The notes under the pieces are model-generated. The model saw only the letters and a list, made by a program, of their open reading frames with translations, did no database searches and was not told where the DNA came from. The position numbers were made by a program, and so were the translations under genes. A stretch of 64,000 bases of DNA from Gilvimarinus polysaccharolyticus (lineage in GTDB: Bacteria > Pseudomonadota > Gammaproteobacteria > Pseudomonadales > Cellvibrionaceae): contig NZ_LFIJ01000002.1 in the NCBI RefSeq assembly GCF_001187555.1, forward strand, positions 222,716-286,715, given 5' to 3'. Below are positions 44,593-55,100 of this stretch, one piece after another (positions within the stretch are counted from its first letter, which is position 1; each line of letters opens with the position of its first letter).

Positions 44593-45788
44593 GGCGTGCC
44601 ACCCGCCTCAATTCTGTGCAGTTTTTGGATATACGCCTGTAGTTGGCCCAACGCTTGGTTAATATCGGGCAGCTCGACCACCACAGGCTCTTGTTGTAAC
44701 TGCGCCAGCTCTTCAAGAATAAGTTTCGAGCGGTTGTTTTGCTCAAAATACTCAGCAATCCACTGCTGTGATCGCTCTAAGCTCTGGTGATAAATTCGGG
44801 GTTGCTCACGCAACAATCCGAGCTGAGCTTGCTCTAACATCAAGCGCAAATTTTGCGTTAAAAAATAACGCTGCTCGGGTGGTAATAATGGCGCAACCTC
44901 TTGCTCCCGATCTCGCACCCGAACATAGCTACTCATGGTACTTAAGGCGCGACCAAAACTGGCTTTAACTTTTGCCCAGACACCTTGCGCCACAGGTTCA
45001 GAAGTTACAGTATTATCGGGGCCAAGGGCTTCGCGCTGATAACTGTGCAATTGCTTCAGCTGGGCTACTTGTTCTGTTAACGATTGTAAGCGAGCGTATA
45101 AACCTTCACGGTCTACCGGCTGTACCATTTTTAATTCGGTTAGCTCACGTGCCAATGTCTGGCGCACGCCAAACAAATCTGGGTCATTTTGATCGCGCAG
45201 AATCGTGTCAGCGGCCTGGGTTAATGCGATTGCCTCGGAGCTGTTGTGCTCAATAAGCATTCGCTGGCTTGCAAGACGCAATAGAAAAGCCGCCTCGGCT
45301 AACTTCCAATCATCTCGCGAGGTGTCACTTAACGCTTGCAAGCGACGCTCCATAGCGGCCTGCTGTTGCCCTAAACTGTTAAGTTGCGAAGTATCGGCAC
45401 GCTCGGCTTGCAGTTGCGCGAATCGCTTATCTTGCTGCCCTAGACGATTCTTAAGAGTGTTAATTTCACGGTTAAGCGCGGTTGGATCGAACGACGCTAC
45501 GGCGGGTGCATCGTTAGCGGGCACATTATTTTCCAACAGCGCCAATTGTTGCCACATTTGCCAGCCAAACCATCCGCCAGCGCCACCCAACACAACAATC
45601 AATAGCAAACAAAATACCGCCAGTCCCGAACGACGCGGTGCCTTTAAGTTTGGCTTAACCTTAGCCGTCGAGGAGGCCTCTTCGGTCGCCGTGGTGTTTG
45701 AGTCGAGTGCCGCCTCAGCACTGCTAGCAGGCTCAGCATCACCCACTACTGGGAGCTTATCGTTGTTTTGCGAATGATCTTGCGCCAT
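44589..45788 (-). CDS. hemX: HemX, membrane protein of the heme operon
   Basis: This 399-residue protein has an acidic cytoplasmic N-terminus, a single helix at about 54-76 (GLAVFCLLLIVVLGGAGGWFGWQM) and a long coiled-coil periplasmic part with LAEAAFLLRLASQRMLIEHN and YFLTQNLRLMLEQAQLGLLR. The family was once annotated as uroporphyrinogen-III C-methyltransferase but lacks that domain. It is co-transcribed with hemY. A strong AGGAGAA ribosome site precedes ATG 45788. The 104-base gap to hemD may hold extra control, but I see no clear element. Confidence 0.92.
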   Translation of the reverse strand: MAQDHSQNNDKLPVVGDAEPASSAEAALDSNTTATEEASSTAKVKPNLKAPRRSGLAVFCLLLIVVLGGAGGWFGWQMWQQLALLENNVPANDAPAVASFDPTALNREINTLKNRLGQQDKRFAQLQAERADTSQLNSLGQQQAAMERRLQALSDTSRDDWKLAEAAFLLRLASQRMLIEHNSSEAIALTQAADTILRDQNDPDLFGVRQTLARELTELKMVQPVDREGLYARLQSLTEQVAQLKQLHSYQREALGPDNTVTSEPVAQGVWAKVKASFGRALSTMSSYVRVRDREQEVAPLLPPEQRYFLTQNLRLMLEQAQLGLLREQPRIYHQSLERSQQWIAEYFEQNNRSKLILEELAQLQQEPVVVELPDINQALGQLQAYIQKLHRIEAGGTP

Positions 45789-45892
45789 GAACTTCTCCTA
45801 GGATAACTCGTGCTCGTCTGAGGTTGACGCACTCAACTCTCGGCCGTGTGGCACCCATTTTTACTGTAGCCCGCAGCGAGTATGGCGCGGCG

Positions 45893-46681
45893 CTAGTTGT
45901 GAATATAGTCTGTTAACGTCTTCAGCATAGCACTGTCGCCGGCATTATAAGCCACCAACAAGTGCTTAAAACCCATCTCGCGCCCCAGCAATGCCACCCG
46001 CTCGCCGGGCACCAGTAAAGGTTGTGCTCGGGCATAATCGGCCAACGCTGGGTGCGCGGCAAGCGTTTGCATAAGGTTTTGCAAACTCTCACCGCTGTGT
46101 ACGCTAAGTATATCTTGCCGCCGCGCAGCCGGCGCTAATGCATTTAATACCTGCAGCTGCGCATCGGCGGGTAATTGCCGATGGTATAGTTCGCAAAAAT
46201 CCACATGAGCACCGCGCTCACGCAGTCTTGAGGCCAACAGATCACGCCCTCCAACACCGCGAAAAATCACAATTTTTTCACCATCAACCTGTTGTAATGT
46301 GGGGTCAGCCAACAGCGCTTCGCTGTTCATGGCAGAATCCTCACGGCCCAATGCCGTCACCCTAAAGTCGGCTTGAGCCAACTGCTGGGCAGTGCCACTA
46401 CCAACGGCAAAATAACCAACCCCCATCGGCAACTGTGGCCAATAGTCATCAAGCCACTCACAAGCATGAGTAACCGCATTGCGACTCACAAAAATAGCTT
46501 TTTGGTAATGATCAAAGTTAAGAATTAACTGCTTTACACGCTCACGAGCCGCGCTATCTGTGACGGCGACAATAGCCATTACCGGAACCACGGTACTCGC
46601 TAAACCCTCACCGGCTAAGCGTTGCTGCCATAGGCTAGCTTGCGGCTCCGGCCGAGTGATAATGACACGCCATTTATTCAT
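45893..46681 (-). CDS. hemD: Uroporphyrinogen-III synthase
   Basis: This 262-residue two-lobed enzyme closes hydroxymethylbilane to uroporphyrinogen III with inversion of ring D. Family parts include VIITRPEPQASLWQQRLAGE, AIFVSRNAVTHACEWL, YFAVGSGTAQQL, IFRGVGGRDLLASRLRERGA and the Tyr of ELYHRQLP. The primary sequence of HemD is poorly conserved, so position after hemC is strong support. The gap to hemC is 45 bases. Confidence 0.93.
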   Translation of the reverse strand: MNKWRVIITRPEPQASLWQQRLAGEGLASTVVPVMAIVAVTDSAARERVKQLILNFDHYQKAIFVSRNAVTHACEWLDDYWPQLPMGVGYFAVGSGTAQQLAQADFRVTALGREDSAMNSEALLADPTLQQVDGEKIVIFRGVGGRDLLASRLRERGAHVDFCELYHRQLPADAQLQVLNALAPAARRQDILSVHSGESLQNLMQTLAAHPALADYARAQPLLVPGERVALLGREMGFKHLLVAYNAGDSAMLKTLTDYIHN

Positions 46682-46726
46682 ACTAAACTCAGAAACAATT
46701 CATAGCAGACCGATAAAAAGCATAAC

Positions 46727-47671
46727 TCACTGGATTTCGCGGCCGTAAACCTCAGCCAAAATACGATCAGCCCCCGCCGCTAGTAAGCGTTCGGCCAAGG
46801 TTATACCCATCGCTTCGGCTTCGGCTACAGGACCTACAATTTCATCGCGTAACATCGTGCTGCCATCTACCGACCCCACTAGGCCACGCAACCAAAGCTG
46901 GTCGCCGCGATGCTCAGCATAACAACCAATTGGCACTTGGCAACCGCCCTCTAAACGACGATTCATCGCCCGTTCTGCAATTACCCGCTCGGCACTAAGC
47001 TGGTCGTGCAATGGCGCCAGCAGCTCGATCAGCTCGACATCATCGCTGCGACACTCAATTCCCACCGCCCCTTGGCCACCCGCAGGCAGGCATTGTTCCG
47101 GGCTTAGATAGCTGGTAATACGCTCTTTGAGTTTTAATCGCAGCAGGCCCGCACTGGCCAAAATAATGGCATTAAACTCGCCAGCATCAAGCTTAGCTAA
47201 GCGAGTTTGCACATTGCCACGCAAAAAATTAACTTTAAGGTCGGGCCGCTGGGCCAACAATTGACACTGACGACGCAGGCTGGAGGTGCCGACAATACTA
47301 CCGGCAGGCAGCGAGTCTAAATTGGGGTAATGATTGCTAACGAACGCATCGCGAGGGTCTTCGCGCGGGCAAATAACCGGCAGACCTAACCCCTCGGGGA
47401 ACTCCATCGGAACGTCTTTCATCGAGTGCACGGCAATATCAGCTTCGCCATCAAGCATGGCTTGCTCTAGCTCTTTAACAAACAACCCTTTACCGCCAAC
47501 TTTAGCCAGCGGTACATCCAGAATTTTATCGCCTCGGCTTTTGATCGGCAGCAGTTCGACCGTGACCTCTGGGTGGTGACGCAGCAGCTCGGCTTTAACG
47601 TATTCTGCTTGCCACAAGGCCAGTAAACTTTTGCGCGTGGCAATCTTAATAGTGCGGGAGCTGGTACTCAT
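46727..47671 (-). CDS. hemC: Porphobilinogen deaminase (hydroxymethylbilane synthase)
   Basis: This 314-residue enzyme polymerises four porphobilinogens. The N-terminus [20 protein letters not shown] is standard, as are [20 protein letters not shown] (conserved Asp), [18 protein letters not shown] and [17 protein letters not shown], which carries the cysteine for the dipyrromethane cofactor. ATG 47671 has a GAGAG ribosome site and gives the family N-terminus; an upstream in-frame ATG lacks both. The gene starts 99 bases after algR, the order seen in Pseudomonas. Confidence 0.97.
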   Translation of the reverse strand: MSTSSRTIKIATRKSLLALWQAEYVKAELLRHHPEVTVELLPIKSRGDKILDVPLAKVGGKGLFVKELEQAMLDGEADIAVHSMKDVPMEFPEGLGLPVICPREDPRDAFVSNHYPNLDSLPAGSIVGTSSLRRQCQLLAQRPDLKVNFLRGNVQTRLAKLDAGEFNAIILASAGLLRLKLKERITSYLSPEQCLPAGGQGAVGIECRSDDVELIELLAPLHDQLSAERVIAERAMNRRLEGGCQVPIGCYAEHRGDQLWLRGLVGSVDGSTMLRDEIVGPVAEAEAMGITLAERLLAAGADRILAEVYGREIQ

Positions 47672-47770
47672 ATTACTCTCATATTGGCTAGAATTTAACG
47701 CGGCCACTATGATAGCAAAACAAACTGCAACAAACCCCCCTCAGCAACACAAGCCAAAACCAACGGTCAA

Positions 47771-48496
47771 CTACAACTGCTGCAACAGAGCCTTAACATC
47801 ACTGGCATGGCGCCGGCTTACCGAAGGAGCAATGTCGGTATCGGCCAAACGCACTTGCAAACCACCGTCGGGGCAACGCTCTAATGCTTGAATATGAGGC
47901 ACCGAAACCAGTGCATTGCGGTGTACCCGCAACAGTTGGTCGCCAAACTCATTTTCTAGCTCTTTAAGAGTGGTATCTAACAAGTGTTGCCCGCCGGTGT
48001 GATACACCGTAACGTACTTTTGATCGGCCAAAAAATAGCGAATATCATTTAATGCAATGCGCTCTATACCGCGGTGGGTTTTGGCGGTAATACTGGTGCG
48101 TGAGGTCGTGCCGCGCGCTGCGGCGCGTTGCATTTTATTAAGCTGGGTAACTTTCGCCAACGCCGCCTCTAGCTGCTCAAGTCGCACCGGCTTAAGCAAG
48201 TAACCCACGGCACTGGTGGCAAAAGCATCTAGCGCATGCTCACTAAAAGCCGTGCAAAAAATAATCGCCGGCGGGGCATCCAGCTCACTGATTGCCTGCG
48301 CTGCTTGCAAACCGTCTTCGCCCGGCATATGAATATCCAGCAACACAATATCGGGGTCGTGCTGCACTACCGCCGCCAATGCCTGCTCGCCATCGGTGGC
48401 CTCGGCGCTCACTTGGTAATCACTCAACTGATCGATCATTCGCACTAATCTGGCTCGTGCGAGCGGCTCATCATCGACAATAAGCACGTCTAACAT
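47771..48496 (-). CDS. algR: LytTR-family response regulator AlgR
   Basis: This 241-residue regulator has a receiver with VDDEPLARARLVRM and phospho-acceptor Asp54 in VLLDIHMPGEDGL, and a C-terminal LytTR DNA-binding domain (about 140-240, IERIALNDIRYFLADQKYVT, HRNALVSVPHIQALE). In P. aeruginosa AlgR drives the minor pilin operon, and hence twitching, and alginate genes. The pilus genes elsewhere in this window make the first role likely; no alginate genes are seen here. It starts 2 bases after the algZ stop. Confidence 0.94.
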   Translation of the reverse strand: MLDVLIVDDEPLARARLVRMIDQLSDYQVSAEATDGEQALAAVVQHDPDIVLLDIHMPGEDGLQAAQAISELDAPPAIIFCTAFSEHALDAFATSAVGYLLKPVRLEQLEAALAKVTQLNKMQRAAARGTTSRTSITAKTHRGIERIALNDIRYFLADQKYVTVYHTGGQHLLDTTLKELENEFGDQLLRVHRNALVSVPHIQALERCPDGGLQVRLADTDIAPSVSRRHASDVKALLQQL

Positions 48497-48498
48497 AA

Positions 48499-49584
48499 TT
48501 AAACCTTTGTAGGAGTTGATGATGCAGGCTGAGCCGCCGTATCGACAATGCGAATACGCACCGAAAACTCTTGGTCAAGTTGCTCAACCACCAACTGCGC
48601 ACCAGTGCCGTAAAACGCCTGCAGCCGATGACGCACATTATCAAGCCCCATATTATGCCCAGTACGGCGAGCGATATGAGGTGCATCGGGCACGCTGTTG
48701 CGTACAGTTAAGATAGCACTTCGCCCCTCAAACGTCAGTTCAACGGCTACATCACCACCCGTACGGCTAGCCTCGACACCGTGATAAATGGCGTTTTCTA
48801 CCAATGGCTGCAATAACAGGTTGGGTAATTGCGCGCCCTCGGGCGGGGCTTGCACGTTCCACGAAAGCCGCAATCGCTCGCTTAAGCGCAACTGCTCGAT
48901 ACGCAGATAGGCGCGGGTTAGCGCCAGCTCGCGTTCCGCGCTGACCATACTTGTTTGGGCTAAAGCGGCGCGGAATAAATCGGCCAGATCCTCCACCAAA
49001 CGCTCGGCCAGATCTGGGTCAACCGCTATTAAACTGGCAATACTGTTCATGCTGTTAAACAAAAAATGGGGCTCAATACGCGACTGCAGCGCCTGAATAC
49101 GAGCTCGCAGTTCGGCTTGTTGCTGGGCGCGTAAATGCTGCAATAAATACAAATAACGCAACAACATACCGGCAATGATGGCCGCGATAAGCACATGTGA
49201 GGCGACTTGCCACCAATCCATAAAGCCTCGGCCAAGACCTTTTAGCAGCCATTGTCCAAGTGCCGAAAAAAAACCCGCACAGAGTAAAATCAGCAGATAA
49301 GCTAATAACCACGCCGCCACTTGCGGCAGACGCTCAAAGCTCGGCCGCAACGTACAAATCAAGGCCGCACTACCTAAGGTAATCCAAAGCACCAGAGCCG
49401 ATACCAAGCCCAAATGTGCCCAACTCAATTCCGCCAGCCCGTGACTGGCGACACTAAGCAACACCGCCAACAGCTCGGCGGCCACCACCAGCATAAATAA
49501 TGCCTCGATACTGCACAGATTAGGTAAGCGCGTTAGCCCTTGTTCTGTAAACTCAACAGGCGCCTGGTTTTTGGGTTTCTTCAT
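48499..49584 (-). CDS. algZ: Sensor histidine kinase AlgZ (FimS)
   Basis: This 361-residue LytS/YehU-type kinase has four or more membrane helices in the first 180 residues and a His_kinase domain with the phospho-acceptor His in SRIEPHFLFNSMNSIASL. The ATPase N-box LLLQPLVENAIYHGVEASR and NMGLDNVRHRLQAFYG follow. ATG 49584 has an AGGA ribosome site and matches family length; the open frame continues upstream without support. It forms a two-component pair with AlgR, next to it by 2 bases, and is divergent from argH exactly as in Pseudomonas. Confidence 0.93.
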   Translation of the reverse strand: MKKPKNQAPVEFTEQGLTRLPNLCSIEALFMLVVAAELLAVLLSVASHGLAELSWAHLGLVSALVLWITLGSAALICTLRPSFERLPQVAAWLLAYLLILLCAGFFSALGQWLLKGLGRGFMDWWQVASHVLIAAIIAGMLLRYLYLLQHLRAQQQAELRARIQALQSRIEPHFLFNSMNSIASLIAVDPDLAERLVEDLADLFRAALAQTSMVSAERELALTRAYLRIEQLRLSERLRLSWNVQAPPEGAQLPNLLLQPLVENAIYHGVEASRTGGDVAVELTFEGRSAILTVRNSVPDAPHIARRTGHNMGLDNVRHRLQAFYGTGAQLVVEQLDQEFSVRIRIVDTAAQPASSTPTKV

Positions 49585-49603
49585 AGCAATCCTATATGCC
49601 ACC

Positions 49604-49632
49604 TTACTGCCGGTTTTTTCATAGGCTATAAT
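49604..49632 (+). promoter_or_regulatory. Candidate sigma70 promoter of argH
   Basis: A perfect TATAAT (49627-49632) lies 17 bases after TTACTG (49604-49609), a weak -35 box. Transcription would start near 49639 and leave a leader of about 130 bases before argH. The element sits in the 187-base divergent gap with algZ. Confidence 0.5.
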
Positions 49633-49771
49633 GCCGCCACTAAGATGCGTGCCAGTATTATTCTGCCAGAATACTAGCCGATGCGGCCCAGCACATACAG
49701 GCCCGTCGACCACGCGATTACGCCACCGGTCCGACTGGCACAAAATACCGATTTTAACCGCGAGACACACT

Positions 49772-51160
49772 ATGAGCGATAACGAACAGACCAACCAATC
49801 CTGGGGCGGACGTTTTACCGAACCCACCGATGCCTTTGTCGAGCGTTTTACTGCCTCTGTTGGCTTTGACTGGCGCCTTTACCAGCAGGACATTAACGGT
49901 TCTATCGCCCACGCTACCATGCTCGAGAAGGTCGGAGTACTGAGCGCCGATGAAAAAACACAAATCATCGAAGGGCTAGAGCAGATCCGCGCCGACATTG
50001 ACGCGGGCAACTTTACCTGGTCGGTTAAGCTTGAAGACGTACACATGAACATCGAAGCGGCATTGACGCAAAAAATCGGCACTACCGGCAAGAAACTACA
50101 CACCGGTCGGTCGCGTAATGATCAGGTTGCCACTGATATTCGCCTGTATGTACGCGATCAAATCGATTTAATTGCCAGCGAACTAAAGCGCCTGCAAAGC
50201 GGCATTTTAGAGTTGGCCCAGCGTGAAGCCGACACCATTATGCCCGGCTTTACTCACCTGCAAACGGCCCAGCCAGTCACCTTTGGCCATCACTTAATGG
50301 CTTGGTATGAAATGCTCGTACGCGACGCCAGCCGCTTGGCCGATTGCCGCGCGCGGCTTAACCAATCGCCATTAGGCGCAGCGGCACTGGCGGGCACCAC
50401 CTACCCCATAGACCGCGAGTTAACCGCGCAGCTGCTGGGCTTTGATAAGCCTACCGCCAACTCGCTAGACTCGGTGTCCGATCGTGATTTTGCCATCGAA
50501 TTTTGTGCCTTTGCCAGTATCTTACTGACACACTTATCGCGCGCCAGTGAAGAGCTCATTCTTTGGACCAGCGCACAATTTAACTTTATCGAGATGCCCG
50601 ACCGCTTTTGCACCGGCTCGTCGATTATGCCGCAAAAGAAAAATCCCGATGTCCCAGAGCTGGTACGCGGCAAAACTGGACGGGTAAATGGCCACCTAAT
50701 AGCGCTATTAACCTTAATGAAGTCTCAGCCGCTGGCCTACAACAAAGACAACCAAGAAGACAAAGAGCCGTTATTTGACGCCGTCGACACGGTTAAAGAT
50801 TGCCTGCGCGCATTTGCCGATATGATACCGGCGATCCGTTCGCGCAAAGACAGTATGTACGAAGCAGCTCGCAGAGGGTTTTCAACCGCGACTGACTTAG
50901 CCGACTACTTAGTACGCCAAGGTATGCCGTTTCGCGATGCTCATGAAGTCGTGGGAAAATCAGTGGCCTATGGCATTGAGTCCGGTAAAGACCTATCAGA
51001 AATGAGTCTTGATGAGCTGCAGCAGTTCTCCGATACAATCGCTGCCGATGTATTTGAAGTACTGACCTTGGAGGGCTCTGTGGCCGCCCGCGATCACATT
51101 GGCGGCACCGCACCGGCCCAAGTAAAAGCTGCGATCGCCCGCGCCCGCAAGCAGCTTTAA
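49772..51160 (+). CDS. argH: Argininosuccinate lyase
   Basis: This 463-residue enzyme of the fumarase/aspartase superfamily splits argininosuccinate into arginine and fumarate. Motifs: [68 protein letters not shown] (catalytic His) and the mobile signature loop [20 protein letters not shown] with its catalytic Ser. ATG 49772 gives the standard N-terminus; the open frame begins 47 codons earlier but is unlike the family. It is divergent from algZ and closed by a hairpin. Confidence 0.98.
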   Translation: MSDNEQTNQSWGGRFTEPTDAFVERFTASVGFDWRLYQQDINGSIAHATMLEKVGVLSADEKTQIIEGLEQIRADIDAGNFTWSVKLEDVHMNIEAALTQKIGTTGKKLHTGRSRNDQVATDIRLYVRDQIDLIASELKRLQSGILELAQREADTIMPGFTHLQTAQPVTFGHHLMAWYEMLVRDASRLADCRARLNQSPLGAAALAGTTYPIDRELTAQLLGFDKPTANSLDSVSDRDFAIEFCAFASILLTHLSRASEELILWTSAQFNFIEMPDRFCTGSSIMPQKKNPDVPELVRGKTGRVNGHLIALLTLMKSQPLAYNKDNQEDKEPLFDAVDTVKDCLRAFADMIPAIRSRKDSMYEAARRGFSTATDLADYLVRQGMPFRDAHEVVGKSVAYGIESGKDLSEMSLDELQQFSDTIAADVFEVLTLEGSVAARDHIGGTAPAQVKAAIARARKQL

Positions 51161-51169
51161 AGTGCACCA

Positions 51170-51199
51170 GCGACCAGCCATTTTAGGATGGCTGGTCGC
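51170..51199 (+). terminator. Hairpin after argH
   Basis: GCGACCAGCCAT (51170-51181) and ATGGCTGGTCGC (51188-51199) form a perfect 12-bp stem with a 6-base loop, 9 bases after the argH stop. The tail is C/T-rich rather than a T run, so termination efficiency is uncertain. Confidence 0.6.
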
Positions 51200-51379
51200 G
51201 TGCCCCTCCCCTCGTCCCCAAAAGACCTCTCTAGCACATCAATTAATGTGCGTTTTTTGTGCAAAAACGCTGCACTCGGCAATCAACTCGACTATGCTTA
51301 GCTGATAAATTGTGCTTGTGGTAATACACCTCAAAAGCACGCTAATCGCAACTCGACCCACGTGCGGGAGTAGCTTAGC

Positions 51380-53518
51380 TTGGCCAGTGAAGGCGACAAC
51401 ACCAATGCGCTACAAGCGCGTATCCGCGAACTTGAGGCGGCGTTAGCTCTGCAGCACACCCAGCCTCAAGCTACCTCCACTACGACCTCCTCAGCAATGA
51501 AGGATTTGGTCGAACGAGATCGACGCTTTCAATACGCATTAACCGCCTCTCGCGATGGCTTATGGGATTGGAGCATCGGCACAGACTCCTGCTATTTCAG
51601 CCCCGGTTACTGGCAACTGTTAGGCTTCAGCGAGCCTTTAAGCCAAGCAAACTTCCAAACTATTGAGCAACAACTGCTGCACCCAGAGGACCGCGATGCC
51701 GTGCTCACCGAGCTGCGCACCGCCATTGCCAATCATCGCACCAATTTACGGCTTGAGCACCGCATGTTAACAGCCAAAGGCGAAACGCTCTGGGTCGATA
51801 GCCGCTGCGTGCTGGTTGAGCCCGACAGTGCAGGCTACGCCACTCGCTGTGTCGGCACTATCAGCGATATAACCCACGACGTAACAACCAATGCCGCACT
51901 GATTAGTGCTAAAGCCGAAGCAGAGCAAGCCAGTAAAACCAAAAGTCAATTTTTAGCCAGTATGAGCCATGAAATTCGTACCCCCATGAATGCCATTATT
52001 GGACTTGGCCACTTATTGCAGGACACGCCACTCGACGACATACAGCGCAGCTATCTAGGCAACATGAGTATCGCCGCCGACGCCTTACTGCAAACCGTTA
52101 ATCAAGTATTTGATTACGCCAAACTCGAAACTGGCAACATTACGCTGGAGCACAGTCATTTTGATTTAGAGCGAGTATTTGAGCGTTTGTCGCATCAGTT
52201 TGAAAGCCTTGGATTAGCTCATAACAAAGAGGCTCAAGCGGTCGATATTAATTTCACCATTGGTGATGATGTACCACTTTTTATGCGTGGCGACGCCACC
52301 CGCCTCAACCACATCATCAGCCACTTAGTCAGTAACGCTTTACAATATTCTTATAGCCCCGAAATTCTAATTAAAGCCGAGCTTGTAAAGTGCGACAGCA
52401 ACGCCATTCGTCTGCGTTTTTCAATTACCGATTACGGTCGCGGCATGTCGCCGCAGACACTCGAGCGTTTGCGCCAAGACTTACACCGCCAGCCGCACCG
52501 CACCATTGGCAACACCAATGGGTTTGGCTTACAAATTTGTAAACTGCTGGTCAAGCTCATGAATGGCACACTTGAGCTAACTAGCTTACCCAATAAATCC
52601 ACTACCTTTTCATTTACCGCTAACTTTGAAAAAAGCCATATTGGTGCGCGACGCATTAACGATAGTGACTACAACTGCCGAGCACTGCGCTTGCTGGTGG
52701 TGGATGACAACCAATTAGCGCTAGACATACTCAGCCAGTCCGCTGGCAAGTTAGTCGACCATGTCGATACTGCCTGCGACGCACATGTTGCCGGCGAAAA
52801 AATTCGCCGCGCCGAACAAGATGATCGCCCCTATGATTTAGTTTTAATCGACTACAAAATGCCTATAAAAAACGGCCTGGCTGCCGCCCGAGATATTAAA
52901 ACAGCTTGTGACTTAAACAAAAAGCCGCGTATATTTTTAGTATCTTCTTTAAATCGAGATGAGATTTTTTTACAGACAAAGAACACGCAACAAACAGCAC
53001 AACCACAAGGCTCCGAGCTTATAGATGACTTTTTAAGCAAACCAGTCAGCCCGTCTCGTTTATTCGATGCTATCTGTAAAGCTCTGCCAGAGTGTCTGCA
53101 ACACAATCAAACAACGGAACCCGAAGCCTTCGAGCAGCTACAGGGACGTCACGTTTTACTGGTAGAGGACAATATCGTAAACCAACAAGTCGCCACCGGC
53201 ATGTTGCGTAAAAAAGGCGTACAAGTCACAACAGCCAATAACGGCCAAGAAGCTGTACAACTTATAGAGTCGGGCAGGCAATTTGATGCGGTCCTGATGG
53301 ATATAGAAATGCCGTTCATGAATGGCATAGAAGCAACAGAAAGAATTCGTGCAAATGAGCTCTATAACACCTTGCCCATTATCGCCTTAACCGCCCAAGC
53401 TATGCACGAAGATCGCGACCGCTGCTTAGCGGCCGGAATGGATGACTACATAAGCAAGCCGATAAAACCCAAAAGCTTATATGAAGTATTATGCGAAAAA
53501 CTAATATCGCCGGTTTAA
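51380..53518 (+). CDS. Soluble PAS hybrid histidine kinase with two receiver domains
   Basis: This 712-residue kinase has no membrane helix. It starts with a short coiled segment ([13 protein letters not shown]), then a PAS/PAC domain (about 50-170; [20 protein letters not shown]), a HisKA domain with His197 in [12 protein letters not shown], an ATPase domain ([33 protein letters not shown]), receiver 1 with Asp491 ([13 protein letters not shown]) and receiver 2 with Asp641 ([13 protein letters not shown]). Both receivers look intact. The start is TTG 51380, placed by the GGGAG ribosome site at 51366-51370. No Hpt or output partner lies nearby. Confidence 0.9.
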   Translation: MASEGDNTNALQARIRELEAALALQHTQPQATSTTTSSAMKDLVERDRRFQYALTASRDGLWDWSIGTDSCYFSPGYWQLLGFSEPLSQANFQTIEQQLLHPEDRDAVLTELRTAIANHRTNLRLEHRMLTAKGETLWVDSRCVLVEPDSAGYATRCVGTISDITHDVTTNAALISAKAEAEQASKTKSQFLASMSHEIRTPMNAIIGLGHLLQDTPLDDIQRSYLGNMSIAADALLQTVNQVFDYAKLETGNITLEHSHFDLERVFERLSHQFESLGLAHNKEAQAVDINFTIGDDVPLFMRGDATRLNHIISHLVSNALQYSYSPEILIKAELVKCDSNAIRLRFSITDYGRGMSPQTLERLRQDLHRQPHRTIGNTNGFGLQICKLLVKLMNGTLELTSLPNKSTTFSFTANFEKSHIGARRINDSDYNCRALRLLVVDDNQLALDILSQSAGKLVDHVDTACDAHVAGEKIRRAEQDDRPYDLVLIDYKMPIKNGLAAARDIKTACDLNKKPRIFLVSSLNRDEIFLQTKNTQQTAQPQGSELIDDFLSKPVSPSRLFDAICKALPECLQHNQTTEPEAFEQLQGRHVLLVEDNIVNQQVATGMLRKKGVQVTTANNGQEAVQLIESGRQFDAVLMDIEMPFMNGIEATERIRANELYNTLPIIALTAQAMHEDRDRCLAAGMDDYISKPIKPKSLYEVLCEKLISPV

Positions 53519-53554
53519 CATGGCATTATTAATTTCCGCCTAAGTAAACTAAAG

Positions 53555-55063
53555 CTACATAGTTTTTGCACGGCAATTTTTATCAATAAACTCTTGGTGT
53601 GTCGGCATATAATCAACTGACTGGCTGATCACAGAACGGATGCCCTCAAGGCGCTCTTGCAGTTCGTCCTCAGGGATATTATCGACCAACGAGTGATAGC
53701 CACGGGGCACAATGCCTTGGCCGTACATTAGCTCAAACCAACTTAGATCACTAAACATTTCGTTATTTTGTCGATACACCCGCCCGTTCGCTTTAAATTG
53801 TTCAATTTTTTGCGCCAAACTATCGGGGATATCCATCGTCTTGCAGTAGCGCCAAAATTCCGTGTCATCTCGGTCTGTCACATGGTAATGCGCAATAAGA
53901 AAGTCTCGTATCCGTTCAAAATCAAACGTCATTTGACGATTGTATTCATCCACATCGGCCGCATCACAATTTTTATTGGGGAAAAAACTCATAAACTTTG
54001 CCAAACCCGCCTGCATCAAATGAATGCTAGTGGATTCTAGCGGCTCCATAAAGCCACTGGCCAAACCAAGTGCCAAGCAGTTTTTATTCCAAAACTTTTT
54101 TCGCATACCCGTTACAAATCTAAGCTGTTTTGGCTCGGATATCGGCGCCCCATCTAAATTATCCAGCAGTATTTTACGCGCCTCGTCGTCACTCATAAAC
54201 TTACTTGAATACACGTGACCATTACCCGTCCTATGCTGCAATGGAATGCGCCACTGCCAGCCCGCCGAACGCGCAGTTGATCGAGTGTAAGGTATCGGGT
54301 CTGCCGTGCGCTCACAGGCCACGGCTACAGCTCGATCACAAGGTAACCAGTGGGTCCAATCTACATAGCCAGTCTTTAATGCCTCTTCGATAAGTAAACC
54401 TCGGAACCCTGAGCAGTCAATAAAGAAATCGGCCTCGTGAAGATCACCATTTTCCAGCTCAACACTACGAATAAAACCATCATCGCGCAAATGTGTTTTA
54501 ACAACTTTCCCTTCGACCCTGATCAACCCTCGCTGCTCAGCATACTCACGTAAATACGCCGCATATAAACCCGCATCAAAATGATAAGCATAGGCCACTT
54601 TAGAAAGTGGCGAATTACCCGCATCGATGGGTCTCATAAATTTTTTCTGCAAACATGCTTGAGACGACAATGTATAGTCATCTATATCTGCTGCTTTTCC
54701 TTGAGCTCGCATTTTTAACCAGTAATGATAGAACTGAACACCTCTCATGTCTTTGCCAACACTACCAAAAGCATGGAAATACGAACTATCAAGGCTCCCC
54801 CAATTGACAAACTCTATCCCCAGCTTAAAACTTCCTTGGGTTTTCTTGATAAAATCGTCCTCATCAATTTCAAGCAACTTATTAAATAATAATATTTGCG
54901 GAATAGTCGCCTCACCCACACCTACCGTGCCAATATCTTCAGACTCAATCAAAGTCACCTGGCACGTTTCAGAACGAAGCAACTTAGCTAACGAAGCCCC
55001 GGCCATCCAGCCAGCCGTACCGCCGCCAACAATCGTTATTTTTTGCAATGGTGCATTGGTCAT
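53555..55063 (-). CDS. Flavin-dependent halogenase-like protein, copy 1 (intact motifs)
   Basis: This 502-residue member of the tryptophan halogenase family has the FAD motif GGGTAGWM at residues 13-20, GVGEATIP at 48-55, Lys80 in QGSFKLGIEF (equivalent to Lys79 of PrnA/RebH, which binds the halogenating species), WQWRIP (the WxWxIP signature) and PLEST with the catalytic Glu-Ser pair. All halogenase determinants are therefore present. Members next to TonB receptors are related to BrvH-like enzymes, some of which halogenate indole; the native substrate is unknown. ATG 55063 has an AGGT ribosome site. It is last in a three-gene run. Confidence 0.88.
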   Translation of the reverse strand: MTNAPLQKITIVGGGTAGWMAGASLAKLLRSETCQVTLIESEDIGTVGVGEATIPQILLFNKLLEIDEDDFIKKTQGSFKLGIEFVNWGSLDSSYFHAFGSVGKDMRGVQFYHYWLKMRAQGKAADIDDYTLSSQACLQKKFMRPIDAGNSPLSKVAYAYHFDAGLYAAYLREYAEQRGLIRVEGKVVKTHLRDDGFIRSVELENGDLHEADFFIDCSGFRGLLIEEALKTGYVDWTHWLPCDRAVAVACERTADPIPYTRSTARSAGWQWRIPLQHRTGNGHVYSSKFMSDDEARKILLDNLDGAPISEPKQLRFVTGMRKKFWNKNCLALGLASGFMEPLESTSIHLMQAGLAKFMSFFPNKNCDAADVDEYNRQMTFDFERIRDFLIAHYHVTDRDDTEFWRYCKTMDIPDSLAQKIEQFKANGRVYRQNNEMFSDLSWFELMYGQGIVPRGYHSLVDNIPEDELQERLEGIRSVISQSVDYMPTHQEFIDKNCRAKTM

Positions 55064-55100
55064 ATATTTACCTATCAATACGGTGTTGTAATAATAATTT

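Noticed and set aside
45205-45777. 190-codon plus-strand frame opposite hemX
   Set aside because: hemX has membrane helix, coiled coil and operon context; the opposite frame has no recognisable feature.
49585-49827. 81-codon N-terminal extension of AlgZ
   Set aside because: It crosses the argH promoter region and the argH start; the ATG at 49584 has a ribosome site and normal length.
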